DNA from: RYN-230 sp963768945
Lineage (GTDB): Bacteria; Actinomycetota; Actinomycetes; Streptosporangiales; Streptosporangiaceae
Direction: 5' to 3'
Assembly (NCBI GenBank): GCA_963768945.1
Contig: CAVYJW010000001.1
Coordinates: 186,001-250,000, forward strand
DNA: 64,000 nucleotides
Shown here: positions 16,625 to 24,969 of the stretch, piece by piece
Layout: each line of letters starts with the position of its first letter
Position numbering within the stretch: position 1 is the stretch's first letter
Program-made: the position numbers and the translations under genes
Notes under the pieces: model-generated
Seen by the model: only the letters and a program-made list of their open reading frames with translations
The model's database searches: none
What the model was told of the DNA's origin: nothing

Positions 16625-18838
16625 ATGACGGCCGGCACGGAAGAGCAGGCGGCGGGCTGGCCGGTGACGGACACGGCCGGCATCGGCGGACGGCCCGGCC
16701 TGCGCCTCATCGACGCCATGTGGGCCGGGTCGGTCCTGATCGCTGTCGCGGGCGCCGTCCTGACCGGACTGACCTGGAGTGACTTCACAGCGAACGACGC
16801 GATCTCCCAGCTGGGATCCTCGGTCTCCACGGTGGCGTACGCCACTCTCGGGGCGCTGATCGTCCGCCGGGCCCGCAACCCGATTGGCTGGCTGCTGCTG
16901 GCCGCCGGAGTCAGCCTCGGGCTGATGGGGCTTTTTAACGCCTATGCCATGCTCGGGATCACCGCGCATCCCGGCGCGGTGCCCGCGCCTCAGCAGGTCG
17001 GCGCGGTGTCCGAGTGGCTCTTCTTCCCGGTCGTGGCCGCGCTGGCCTGCGCATTCCTCCTCTTCCCGACTGGGACCTTGCTGTCGCGGCACTGGCGCCC
17101 GGTCGTGGTACTGAACTTCCTGGCCTCCGGGCTGCTGATGATCGGCTTCATCCTGGTGCCCAGGCTGGTGGCCCTCCCGGCCCCCGGCGGCGTCTCGCTC
17201 ACGTACCAGAACCCGTTCGGCATTCCGGCCGCCGGGAGTGCTCTTACCGGGACTCCCATTAAGGATTTCAACTCCCTGACCTTGGTATCCGTACCGTTCC
17301 TGGCCGCGGGAGCGCTGTCGCTGGTCTTGCGCTACCGGGCGGGCGGCGGGGAGCTGCGCCGCCAGATCAATTGGGTGGCGCTGGCCGGCGCCGCTTTTGC
17401 CCTGGTCCAGCTGGTGGCGATCGTGGGCATCGTGGCTGACCACGGTAAGGAGCCGCCGATCACCGGCGCCGCCTACGCCGCGTCCGCCTTCATCGGGCTG
17501 CTCGGGTTCCCGGCCGCGATCACGGTGGGGATCCTGAAGTACCGGCTGTACGAGATCGACGTCATGATCAACCGCGCCGTGGTCTACGGCCTGGTCTCGG
17601 CCGGGCTGACCGCCGTGTACGCCGGCATCGTGCTGGGTATCGGGGCGCTCGCCGGCCGTCAGGGCAGCCCGTTGCTCACCATCGCCGCCGCGGTTGCGGT
17701 CGCCCTGCTGTTCCAGCCCGTGCGGCAGCGGGCCGGCCGGGTCGCCAACCGCCTGGTGTACGGGGAGCGGGCCACGCCGTACCAGGTGCTGTCCGACTTC
17801 GCCGACCACATGGCCGGGCAGCTCGACTACGACAAGGCCGTGGACCGCATGGTGGCGGTCCTGGCCGGCGCGACCGGCGCTATCCAGGCAGAAGCCTGGA
17901 TCCGGGTCGGGGCGCAGCTGCGGCCGGTGACGATCTGGCCGGAGGGATCCCCGCGCCCGGGCGCTCTCGGCCTGGCCGGCCACGCTGACCTGCCCGCCTT
18001 CGGCGCAGGGACGCGGGCCGTCGCCGTCCGGCACGGCAACGAGCTGCTGGGCGCGCTGACCCTGGAGAAACCGCGGAGCGAACCGCTGACCGCGGCCGAG
18101 GACAAGCTCCTGCATGACCTGGCCGCCCAGGCGGGGCTGGTCTTCCGCAACCGCCGGCTGACCGCCGAACTGCGGGCGTCCATCGAGGAACTGAGGGCCT
18201 CGCGGCGCCGGCTGGTGGAAGCGCAGGACGAGGAGCGGCGGAAGATCGAGCGGAACCTGCACGACGGGGCGCAGCAGCAGCTCGTGGCGCTCTCGATCCA
18301 GCTCGGCCTGCTGGAGGAGTCCGCCGGGGATCCCGGCTCGGTCCGGCAGCTGGCGCCGCAGCTCAAGAGCGCGGTCCGCGCGGCCCTGGATGATCTGCGG
18401 GATCTGGCCCGCGGCATCTACCCGCCGTTGCTGGCCGAGCAGGGGCTGGTCGCGGCGCTGGCCGGCCAGGTCCGCAAGGCGCCGCTGCCGGTCTGCGTCG
18501 AGGCCGACGGCATCGGGCGCTACCCGCAGGACACCGAGTCCACGGTGTACTTCTGCGCGCTCGAAGCCCTGCAGAACGTGGCCAAGTACGCGGGCGCCGC
18601 CCAGGCCACCGTCGGTCTCTTGTGCGTGCGCGGCGGCCTGCAGTTCACCGTGACCGACGACGGCGCCGGGTTCGACCCGGGCGCGACCCGGCGGGGTAGC
18701 GGCCTGCAGGGCATGACCGACCGGCTGGCCGCGCTCGGCGGCACCCTGGACATCCACTCGCGGCCCGGGCACGGGACCACGGTGCGGGGCTGGCTGCCGC
18801 TGCCCGGCGAGGGAGGCGGACCGGCCCGCGGCGGCTGA
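16625..18838 (+). CDS. Membrane sensor histidine kinase of the NarL/LiaS (HisKA_3) class, orphan
   Basis: About nine hydrophobic helices span residues 35-385 with short loops. A GAF-like domain (about 400-510) and a coiled linker (IEELRASRRRLVEAQDEERRKIE) follow. The HisKA_3 dimerisation segment has the phospho-acceptor His in RNLHDGAQQQL. The HATPase_c domain ends the protein (EALQNVAKYA, TDDGAGFDPG, GSGLQGMTDRL). Kinases of this class normally phosphorylate LuxR-type response regulators, but none lies next to it; the next gene is a glycoside hydrolase. ATG 16625 has no strong ribosome-binding site and is probably coupled to the DUF6220 gene 13 bp upstream. Confidence 0.9.
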   Translation: MTAGTEEQAAGWPVTDTAGIGGRPGLRLIDAMWAGSVLIAVAGAVLTGLTWSDFTANDAISQLGSSVSTVAYATLGALIVRRARNPIGWLLLAAGVSLGLMGLFNAYAMLGITAHPGAVPAPQQVGAVSEWLFFPVVAALACAFLLFPTGTLLSRHWRPVVVLNFLASGLLMIGFILVPRLVALPAPGGVSLTYQNPFGIPAAGSALTGTPIKDFNSLTLVSVPFLAAGALSLVLRYRAGGGELRRQINWVALAGAAFALVQLVAIVGIVADHGKEPPITGAAYAASAFIGLLGFPAAITVGILKYRLYEIDVMINRAVVYGLVSAGLTAVYAGIVLGIGALAGRQGSPLLTIAAAVAVALLFQPVRQRAGRVANRLVYGERATPYQVLSDFADHMAGQLDYDKAVDRMVAVLAGATGAIQAEAWIRVGAQLRPVTIWPEGSPRPGALGLAGHADLPAFGAGTRAVAVRHGNELLGALTLEKPRSEPLTAAEDKLLHDLAAQAGLVFRNRRLTAELRASIEELRASRRRLVEAQDEERRKIERNLHDGAQQQLVALSIQLGLLEESAGDPGSVRQLAPQLKSAVRAALDDLRDLARGIYPPLLAEQGLVAALAGQVRKAPLPVCVEADGIGRYPQDTESTVYFCALEALQNVAKYAGAAQATVGLLCVRGGLQFTVTDDGAGFDPGATRRGSGLQGMTDRLAALGGTLDIHSRPGHGTTVRGWLPLPGEGGGPARGG

Positions 18839-18905
18839 TCAGCTCACTACGATGGCCAGCAACGATAAGCCACCGGCCACGTACTGACGGGAATGAACCA
18901 CGCGC

Positions 18906-20216
18906 ATGCGACAGCGCCGTCCCGCGCCTGACCGGGGCGCTGGGCGGCTTCCCGCGCCGCCTGGCCCCCCGGGAGGCCGGCGCTTCCCGGCGGCCCGCAT
19001 GCCCGCCCGCGTGCCCGCCGGCCTGCTGGCGGGGCTGCTGGCAGGGGCGGTCGCGGTCTCCGGGTGCGGCGGATCGCAGGGTGGGACGGCCTCCCCGTCA
19101 GCGCCTCCGTCGAGTCATCGCAGCACCGGCGCGCCGGCCTCCCCGGCCACCACCCCGTCCGCGGCCGCGTCTTGCCCGGACCGGGTGCTGGCCCGGATGA
19201 CACTGGCCCAGCGCGTGGGGCAGCTGTTCATCGTGGGGCTGGCCGGCAGCGTGCTGGACGCGGCCACGGCCGAGGCGATCAGGGCGTACCACTTCGGCTC
19301 GGTGAGCTTCATCGCCACCGATACCGCGGGCGTGGCCGGCGTCGGCGCGGTGACCCGGGCCGTGCAGTCGCTCAGCTCGCCGCAGGTGACCGGCGGAGCC
19401 CGGTTCTTCGTGGCCGCCAACCAGGAAGGGGGCGAGGTCCAGGCGCTGCAGGGCCCGGGCTTCTCCGCGATGCCGAGCGCTGTCGCCCAGGGGATGCTGC
19501 CCCCCGCGCAGCTGCGGGGCCTGGCCCGGACCTGGGGCGACGAGCTGCGGGCCGCGGGTGTCAACCTCAACTTCGCGCCGGTCATGGACGTCGTGCCAGT
19601 CGCGGACACCAGCCAGAACGCGCCCATCGGGGAGCTGATGCGGGAATTCGGGCCCACCCCGGCCGTGGTGGCCAGCCACGGTGTTGCGTTCATCCAGGGC
19701 ATGACCGCCGCGGGGGAGGCCACCACCGCCAAGCACTTCCCCGGGCTGGGCCGGGTGCGGGGGAACACCGACTTCAGCGCCGGCGTGGTCGACACCGTCA
19801 CCACGCCGGACGATCCGTACCTGCGGACCTTCCAGGCGGCCATCGACGCGGGCGTGCCGCTCGTGATGGTGGCGCTGGCCACCTACACGCGTATCGATCC
19901 GCACCATCTCGCGGTCTTCTCCCCGGTCGTGATGCGCACGATGCTGCGCGACCGGATGCACTTCGGGGGCGTGATCGTCTCGGATGACCTGGGCGCGGCC
20001 CAGGCGGTGGCCAGCGTGCCGCCGGGAAGCCGGGCGGTCCAGTTCATCGCCGCGGGTGGTGACCTGGTGACGTCGAAGTACGTGGGCGCGGCGGAGGTCA
20101 TGGCCCGGACCGTGCTGGCCCGGGCCAGGGCCTCACGTGGGTTCGGGGACGAGGTCGCCGCGGCTGCCGCGCGCGTGCTCACGGCCAAGCAGCGGTCCGG
20201 CCTGCTGCCCTGCTGA
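18906..20216 (+). CDS. GH3 family lipoprotein, NagZ-like, with altered acid/base loop
   Basis: GH3 NagZ-type enzymes remove N-acetylglucosamine from glycan or wall fragments. A lipobox (AVAVSGCGG) predicts a membrane-anchored lipoprotein. The TIM-barrel landmarks are present: LAQRVGQLFIVGL, FVAANQEGGEVQAL, LNFAPVMDVV, TTAKHFPGLGRV and the nucleophile Asp in VIVSDDLGA. After KHFPGLG the usual Asp-Ser-His acid/base motif of bacterial NagZ is replaced by GNTDFSAG, with no His there. ATG 18906 opens the frame; ATG 18999 (MPARVPAGLLAG) would give a tighter lipoprotein signal and may be the true start. Confidence 0.83.
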   Translation: MRQRRPAPDRGAGRLPAPPGPPGGRRFPAARMPARVPAGLLAGLLAGAVAVSGCGGSQGGTASPSAPPSSHRSTGAPASPATTPSAAASCPDRVLARMTLAQRVGQLFIVGLAGSVLDAATAEAIRAYHFGSVSFIATDTAGVAGVGAVTRAVQSLSSPQVTGGARFFVAANQEGGEVQALQGPGFSAMPSAVAQGMLPPAQLRGLARTWGDELRAAGVNLNFAPVMDVVPVADTSQNAPIGELMREFGPTPAVVASHGVAFIQGMTAAGEATTAKHFPGLGRVRGNTDFSAGVVDTVTTPDDPYLRTFQAAIDAGVPLVMVALATYTRIDPHHLAVFSPVVMRTMLRDRMHFGGVIVSDDLGAAQAVASVPPGSRAVQFIAAGGDLVTSKYVGAAEVMARTVLARARASRGFGDEVAAAAARVLTAKQRSGLLPC

Positions 20217-20406
20217 CGGAACTTCGTCGGCCCGGAATGTATCAGGCGTGTGGCCCTCGTCTCCGAATTGGTGTAGGCCGGGAACCTATCGGTTATCGCC
20301 GGTTGCCTTTATGGCATGGATCGGACCAGGGCGTCGCTGTACCGCGCCGAGCCGTGCCCGGGCACGTCCTGGCGAGCGGTGCCGCAAATCGAGAGAGGAG
20401 CACCCA

Positions 20407-21000
20407 GTGGGGAATTTGCCTGCCGCCCCTGGCGACGTTCTGGCCGTGTGGACTGGCGACGGCATAGTTCAGGACCTCATCCGGGTAGGGGAGGCGCTGC
20501 GAGGTTTGCCAGCGGTCGCCAATCATGTTGTCGTCGTCACCCACCAGGACCAGGTGGGCCGCTGGATAGGGATCCAGGGGCAACCCGGGGGCGTCGGGCC
20601 TGTCGACTGCACGCCGTTCCTGTCCGACACCAGGACCATGTCCAACCACGGTGAGCCGAAGCCAGACGATCATGGTCAGCTGGCCAGCTTTCTCGCCAGC
20701 GCAGCCAAATCCCTGGGCATCGCCTACGACTGGGTCGGCATAGCCGAGGACACACTGGAGGCCTGCCACGTCGAAGACCTCTCGGCACTCATAGATCCGC
20801 TGTGGCGCTGGCCTTCAAAGCACAATCTCCTGCCCGGGCATGTGGTCTGCTCGAGCCTGGCCGCGATGCTTTACGACTTGCCATCGGTCGGATGGGCACA
20901 TCCAGATCTCGGTACCGAACGCGAATGCGAGCCAGCCGACTGGTGGCGGTGGTCTCAAGCCCGCGCCTGGACGGCACCCCCCGCAAGCACACCGACCTGA
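20407..21000 (+). CDS. YiiX-like permuted papain-fold (NlpC/P60-related) hydrolase
   Basis: GTG 20407 follows AGGAG by about seven bases. The 197-residue protein begins NLPAAPGDVLAVWTGDG, then has a His in VANHVVVVTHQ and later a Cys in LPGHVVCSSLAAMLYDL. This His-before-Cys order, with a 'GD' start and the Cys heading a helix, is the signature of the circularly permuted papain fold (YiiX/LRAT/DUF830 type). Members act as amidases, acyltransferases or peptidases. There is no signal peptide, so it is probably cytosolic. The neighbours give no hint of a substrate. The assignment is from motif order, not from a database match. Confidence 0.6.
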   Translation: MGNLPAAPGDVLAVWTGDGIVQDLIRVGEALRGLPAVANHVVVVTHQDQVGRWIGIQGQPGGVGPVDCTPFLSDTRTMSNHGEPKPDDHGQLASFLASAAKSLGIAYDWVGIAEDTLEACHVEDLSALIDPLWRWPSKHNLLPGHVVCSSLAAMLYDLPSVGWAHPDLGTERECEPADWWRWSQARAWTAPPASTPT

Positions 21001-21064
21001 CAGGATCGGGGAGTCGCGGATCGAAGGATCTCAGGCGCCGGGCGGCGGGCGCCGATGCGACCCG

Positions 21065-21154
21065 GCGCACCCGGGGCCCGGCGCACCGAGGGCGCGGCGA
21101 ACCCGGGGCCCGGCGCACCTAGGGCGCGGCGAACCCGGGGCCCGGCGCACCTAG
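21065..21154. repeat. 32-bp direct repeats between two genes
   Basis: Two identical 32-bp copies (21091-21122 and 21123-21154) follow a partial copy (about 21065-21090). The unit contains gcgaacccggggcccggcg. The last copy runs into the stop codon of the methyltransferase gene on the minus strand (ending 21151). It contains the palindrome CGGGGCCCCG-like core and could fold at the ends of both converging transcripts, acting as a terminator; that is inference. Confidence 0.6.
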
Positions 21155-22167
21155 GGCTCGGGGACCGGATCTCCGGTCTCGCCGCCCTGTGGCCCCGGCC
21201 GCGCGGAGAGGATGCTCTGGCCACCAGGCAGCGGGGTGATCCCGGTGAGCCGCCAGCCGGCCGAGTCGAGCAGCCGCCGGTACTGGCTGCGGCTGCGCTC
21301 ACGGCCGCCGCTCATCACGAGCATGCGCAGGTTCATCAGTTCCGGCATGACCGGGCCCGGCTCATCGCCGAGGATCCCTTCCACGATCAGCAGCCGGGCG
21401 GTCCTGGGAGCCGCGCGGCGGCAGGCACCCAGGATGCGGGCCGCGGCGTCGTCGTCCCAGTCGTGCAGCACATGGGACAGGACGTAGACGTCGCCGCCGG
21501 GGGGGACGCTGGCCAGGAAGTCGCCGGCCACGAACTCGATGCGCTCGACCGGCGGCGCGGTAGCGGCGACTTCCGGCAGCTCGAGCACCACGCCCCGGGC
21601 CTGGGGCGCGGTCGTGAGCAGGGCGCGCAGCAGCGTGCCGTGCCCGCCGCCCACGTCCACGATGCGCCGGCTGCCCGAGACGTCGGCGGCCGACGCCACC
21701 TGCCCGGCGATCATCGCGGACACGCCGCTCATCGCGCCGGTGAACGCCGCGCCCTCGTCGGGGTGCTCGCGGTAGTACTCCCAGATCGGCCGCCCCAGGG
21801 CCGCCTCGGCAGCCGACTGCCCGAGGATCGCCTCGGTGAGCTGCTCCAGCGGGCGCAGTTGCCCGGGAGCAGAGAGCATCAGCACGAGATCCCGCAGCGA
21901 CCCGGGCCCGGTGCGCAGGCACGAGCCGACCGCGGTCGTGGTGACGGATCCCTCGGGGGAGCGCTCCAGCAGCCCTAGCGCGGTGGCGGCGCGCAGCAGT
22001 CGGTCCAGCAGGTCCGGGTCCGCGCCGGTGGCTGTGGCCAGGCTGGCGACGGTGCGTGGCCCGTCCGCGAGGCGGTCGGCGATTTCCAACCGCGCCAGCG
22101 CGCCCAGGATGTGCGTCCAGGCCGCGCCATGGGCCATCTCGAGTATCTGGGCGCCGGGGGAACTCAT
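21151..22167 (-). CDS. O-methyltransferase of the Methyltransf_2/COMT-like family
   Basis: An N-terminal helical dimerisation domain (AWTHILGALARLEIADRLADG, winged helix PDLLDRLLRAATALGLL) precedes a SAM-binding domain. That domain carries VDVGGGHGTLLRALL (motif I) and YVLSHVLHDWDDDAAARIL, where His in HVLHDWD is the usual base. The end LMNLRMLVMSGGRERSRSQYRRLLDSAGW is standard for the family. These enzymes methylate hydroxyl groups of small aromatic or polyketide molecules. ATG 22167 and GTG 22194 are both possible starts and neither has a strong ribosome-binding site. The LLM oxidoreductase gene lies 52 bp upstream on the same strand and may share a transcript. Confidence 0.87.
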   Translation of the reverse strand: MSSPGAQILEMAHGAAWTHILGALARLEIADRLADGPRTVASLATATGADPDLLDRLLRAATALGLLERSPEGSVTTTAVGSCLRTGPGSLRDLVLMLSAPGQLRPLEQLTEAILGQSAAEAALGRPIWEYYREHPDEGAAFTGAMSGVSAMIAGQVASAADVSGSRRIVDVGGGHGTLLRALLTTAPQARGVVLELPEVAATAPPVERIEFVAGDFLASVPPGGDVYVLSHVLHDWDDDAAARILGACRRAAPRTARLLIVEGILGDEPGPVMPELMNLRMLVMSGGRERSRSQYRRLLDSAGWRLTGITPLPGGQSILSARPGPQGGETGDPVPEP

Positions 22168-22245
22168 GGCGTGCACCGTAGCCGCTCCGGCCACGGAGAG
22201 CCAGCTATCGGTTCGGGCAGAACTTCCTGGGCTGCTGGCCCACTG

Positions 22246-23283
22246 CTAGCCCAGGGAGTGGACGAGGTCGATGGCCCGGGCGAGGTTGTCCAGCCGCGCG
22301 GTCAGCGTTTCGCCGGCCGGGTACAGCCGGACAGTGTCGACGCCCGTGTCGCGCCAGGTCTTCAGGCGGGCGCGCACCATGTCCTCGGTGCCGATCAGGG
22401 TGGTCGCGAGGACCATCTCGTCGGTGATCAGGCCGGCGGCACCGTCGCGGTCCCCGGCCTGCCAGTGCTCGCGGACCTCGGTGGCGGTCTCCGCCCAGCC
22501 CTGGCGGCTGTAGGCGTCGTTGTAGAAGTTGGTGGCGGCCGACCCCATACCGCCCAGGGAAAAGGCCAGCTCCTTCTTCCGGCTGGCCACGGCCTGCGCC
22601 AGGCCGCCCGAGTCGACGAAGTCGACCTCGGCTCCCTGGCAGACGTCCAGGTCAGCCCGGATGCGCCCGGCCCGGGCCAGGCCGGCGTCCAGCGGCGCGA
22701 AGTAGGCCCCGGCTCCTTCCGGGACGAAGCTGGTTCCCAGCCAGCCGTCCGCGAGCTCCCCGGTCAGTTCCAGCATTTTCGGCGACAGTGCGGCCAGGTA
22801 GACCGGCACGGACACGGGAGGCAGGCTCACCCGCATGGGGCGGCTCTCACCTCCGGGAAGCGGGATGCGGTACTGGCTCCCCTGGAATGAGATCTTCTCT
22901 CCCGCGAACACGCTCCGCACGATCTGGACGGTCTCGCGCATCCGGGCCAGCGGATGGGCGAAGGGGACGCCGTGCAGCCCCTCGATGACCTGCGGTCCGG
23001 AGACCCCCAGCCCGAGCAGGAACCGGCCGCCCGAGAGCTGCGCCAGCGTCATCGCGGTCTGCGCGATCATGACCGGCGAGCGGGTTCCGACCTGGATGAC
23101 CGCCGAGCCCAGCAGCATCGCCTCGGTGCGGGCCGCGAGGTACCCCAGCGGGGAGGGTGCGTCGCTTCCCCACGCCTCCGCGACCCAGCAGATGTCCAGG
23201 CCCAGTTTCTCGGCCTCGCACACGAACTCGGTGATCTCCCGCCAGTTCCCGCCCGAGCCCTCGATCGTGGTCGCGGTGCGCAT
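22246..23283 (-). CDS. LLM-class F420-dependent (luciferase-like) oxidoreductase
   Basis: The 345-residue TIM-barrel protein has EFVCEAEKLGLDICWVAEAWG, LSGGRFLLGLGVSGPQVIEGLHG and LPGGESRPMRVSLPPVSVPVYLAALSPKMLEL. These match LLM-class oxidoreductases of actinobacteria, which mostly use coenzyme F420. The ATG overlaps the stop of the SRPBCC gene (ATGA), and GAGGGAG lies seven bases before it, so translation is coupled. The longer open frame to 23526 is a shadow. The reaction is probably a two-electron reduction or oxidation of a small molecule; the substrate is unknown. Confidence 0.88.
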   Translation of the reverse strand: MRTATTIEGSGGNWREITEFVCEAEKLGLDICWVAEAWGSDAPSPLGYLAARTEAMLLGSAVIQVGTRSPVMIAQTAMTLAQLSGGRFLLGLGVSGPQVIEGLHGVPFAHPLARMRETVQIVRSVFAGEKISFQGSQYRIPLPGGESRPMRVSLPPVSVPVYLAALSPKMLELTGELADGWLGTSFVPEGAGAYFAPLDAGLARAGRIRADLDVCQGAEVDFVDSGGLAQAVASRKKELAFSLGGMGSAATNFYNDAYSRQGWAETATEVREHWQAGDRDGAAGLITDEMVLATTLIGTEDMVRARLKTWRDTGVDTVRLYPAGETLTARLDNLARAIDLVHSLG

Positions 23284-23795
23284 CACGGCGCTCCCTCGGC
23301 CAGTTCCTTGATGGTGGCGAGGTTGCTCGTGAGCGCGGCCTCGAATTCCCGCAGCCGCACGAACACGATCTTCTGCTCGTTCTCCGGCATCGCGTCGATG
23401 GCCAGGTTCAGGCCGGACCTGCCGGGGCCCAGCTGGGCCCGCTGCTCCAGCAGCGTGCCCGGGCCGTCCGGGCGCAGGGTGAACCGCCAGGTCGCCGAGG
23501 GATGGCCGGGGTCCCCGACCGCCCACCCGAACTCACGGGGCTCGTCGCAGGCGACGATCGTGCTGACCGTCTCCCAGTCCCCCAGGGAGCGGTGTGTGCT
23601 GCGGCCGCGGAAACTGCGGCCGGCCGCAGGTTCGTTCACCCCGCCGAGCCACTCCACTTCCTGCAGTTCGGTACTCAGCCTGGGCATCAGGTAGATGTCG
23701 CTCACCAGGGCCCACACCCGCTCAGGCGGGGCGTCGATGTAGGTCTCCACGGCCACGGCCGGGGTGTCGGCGTAGCGCTGTCCCGTCCATTCCAT
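23283..23795 (-). CDS. SRPBCC (polyketide cyclase/START-like) family protein
   Basis: The protein has the helix-grip pattern: VAVETYIDAPPERVWALVSDIYLMPRLSTELQEVEWL, then strands with FRGRSTH and DWETVSTIVACDEPREFGWAVG, and a long C-terminal helix. Such proteins bind hydrophobic ligands; some act as cyclases or aromatases. ATG 23795 is preferred over ATG 23807 because AGG lies five bases before it. It is coupled by a 1-base stop/start overlap to the LLM oxidoreductase gene downstream, which suggests a shared ligand. Confidence 0.83.
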   Translation of the reverse strand: MEWTGQRYADTPAVAVETYIDAPPERVWALVSDIYLMPRLSTELQEVEWLGGVNEPAAGRSFRGRSTHRSLGDWETVSTIVACDEPREFGWAVGDPGHPSATWRFTLRPDGPGTLLEQRAQLGPGRSGLNLAIDAMPENEQKIVFVRLREFEAALTSNLATIKELAEGAP

Positions 23796-23886
23796 GATGC
23801 CTAGCATCCTCTGCCAGGGCGCGTTCAGGTAGGCCGTGAGCTGTGCGGTCAGTTCCGCCCGGCTGGAAGGGAGCGGCCAGACGACG

Positions 23887-24678
23887 CTAGACGGCGGGCT
23901 GTTTCCTGGCCATGAAGAACAAGCTCGGCCCGAACGACAGCGGGGCCAGCGGTACCTGCATGGCGTACTCGGCGGCGAGCATGACGCGCTCGGGCATCAA
24001 TCGCTTGAGCGCCGGCTGGCGAAGGTTCGACACCGACAGCACCCGCTCGACAAGGAGACCGCAGGCCGCCAGCTGGCGGGTAATGGCGGCGGGATGGTGG
24101 TTGACGAAAGGAATGCTTTCGCTGGTCCTATTCGCCTCTGACCGGATATCAACCGGCGTGGTGGGGATCCTCCGGCCGCTGAGCCAGTAGCGGATCCGGT
24201 TCACCGCGTGCTTGACGTTGGCCGCCTCAATGATGGCGTACCCGCCCGGGCGGATTATCCGTGCGATCTCGGAAAGCTCCTGCGCCGGGTCTGGCAGGTG
24301 ATGCAGGACGCGCACCATGACGGCCAGATCGACGCTGGCCGGATCGAAGTCCAGGTGAGCCGCGTCGGTGAGCCGCTTCTCGATCGCCGAATGCGGTTCA
24401 AGGTAGCGCTCGGCGACCTCCAGCTGGCGGTAGCTCGGGTCGGCCAGGGTGACCCGGTCCGCATAGCCGCGAAGGACCACGGAAAGCCGGCCGTATCCGC
24501 CCCCGACGTCCACGGCGTGGCCGAACCTGCGGCCCTGCAGCAGCCGGGACAAGGCCATCACCTCGGCACGATGCTCATAGCTGCGCGCCGTCCAGTAGCT
24601 CAGGTAGTCAACGTCCGTATCGTACTGACTGAGAACGGTACTGGTTCTTCCACGCGGTCCTACCACATTGATGCTCAT
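23887..24678 (-). CDS. Class I SAM-dependent methyltransferase
   Basis: The Rossmann motif I is VDVGGGYGRLSVVLRG, followed by LADPSYRQLEVAERYL, VDLAVMVRVLHHLPDP (motif IV region) and RIIRPGGYAIIEAANV. The N-terminus (VDYLSYWTARSYEHRAEVMAL) is typical of small-molecule or lipid methyltransferases of the Methyltransf_11 type. ATG 24678 has GGGGGAAG upstream. The acceptor is unknown. About 90 bp separate it from the SRPBCC gene on the same strand. Confidence 0.85.
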   Translation of the reverse strand: MSINVVGPRGRTSTVLSQYDTDVDYLSYWTARSYEHRAEVMALSRLLQGRRFGHAVDVGGGYGRLSVVLRGYADRVTLADPSYRQLEVAERYLEPHSAIEKRLTDAAHLDFDPASVDLAVMVRVLHHLPDPAQELSEIARIIRPGGYAIIEAANVKHAVNRIRYWLSGRRIPTTPVDIRSEANRTSESIPFVNHHPAAITRQLAACGLLVERVLSVSNLRQPALKRLMPERVMLAAEYAMQVPLAPLSFGPSLFFMARKQPAV

Positions 24679-24969
24679 TGCTTCCCCCATTTGCCGCGCT
24701 GCGGCCTTCGGCGGAATTCTTTCCGCGCGGCCGGTACGCGCCCCTGCGGTCGCTGATACCCGGCTGCTTTCCGGATAAAACGAAGGCCCTCGGCGGAGAG
24801 AATGTAACCCGGGTAAAAGGGATAAGATTGGCGTCCAGAAGATCCCTAAAAGGGTCCTCGCGGCCGCGGGATGCTCCGTGCCGGGTGATGACGGTTGCGG
24901 CCACGCCGCCGGCCGCGCAGGCTGAAGTGTCGTCTTGTCCGCAGATCAGCCTGCTTGGGCGGTGGCCCC

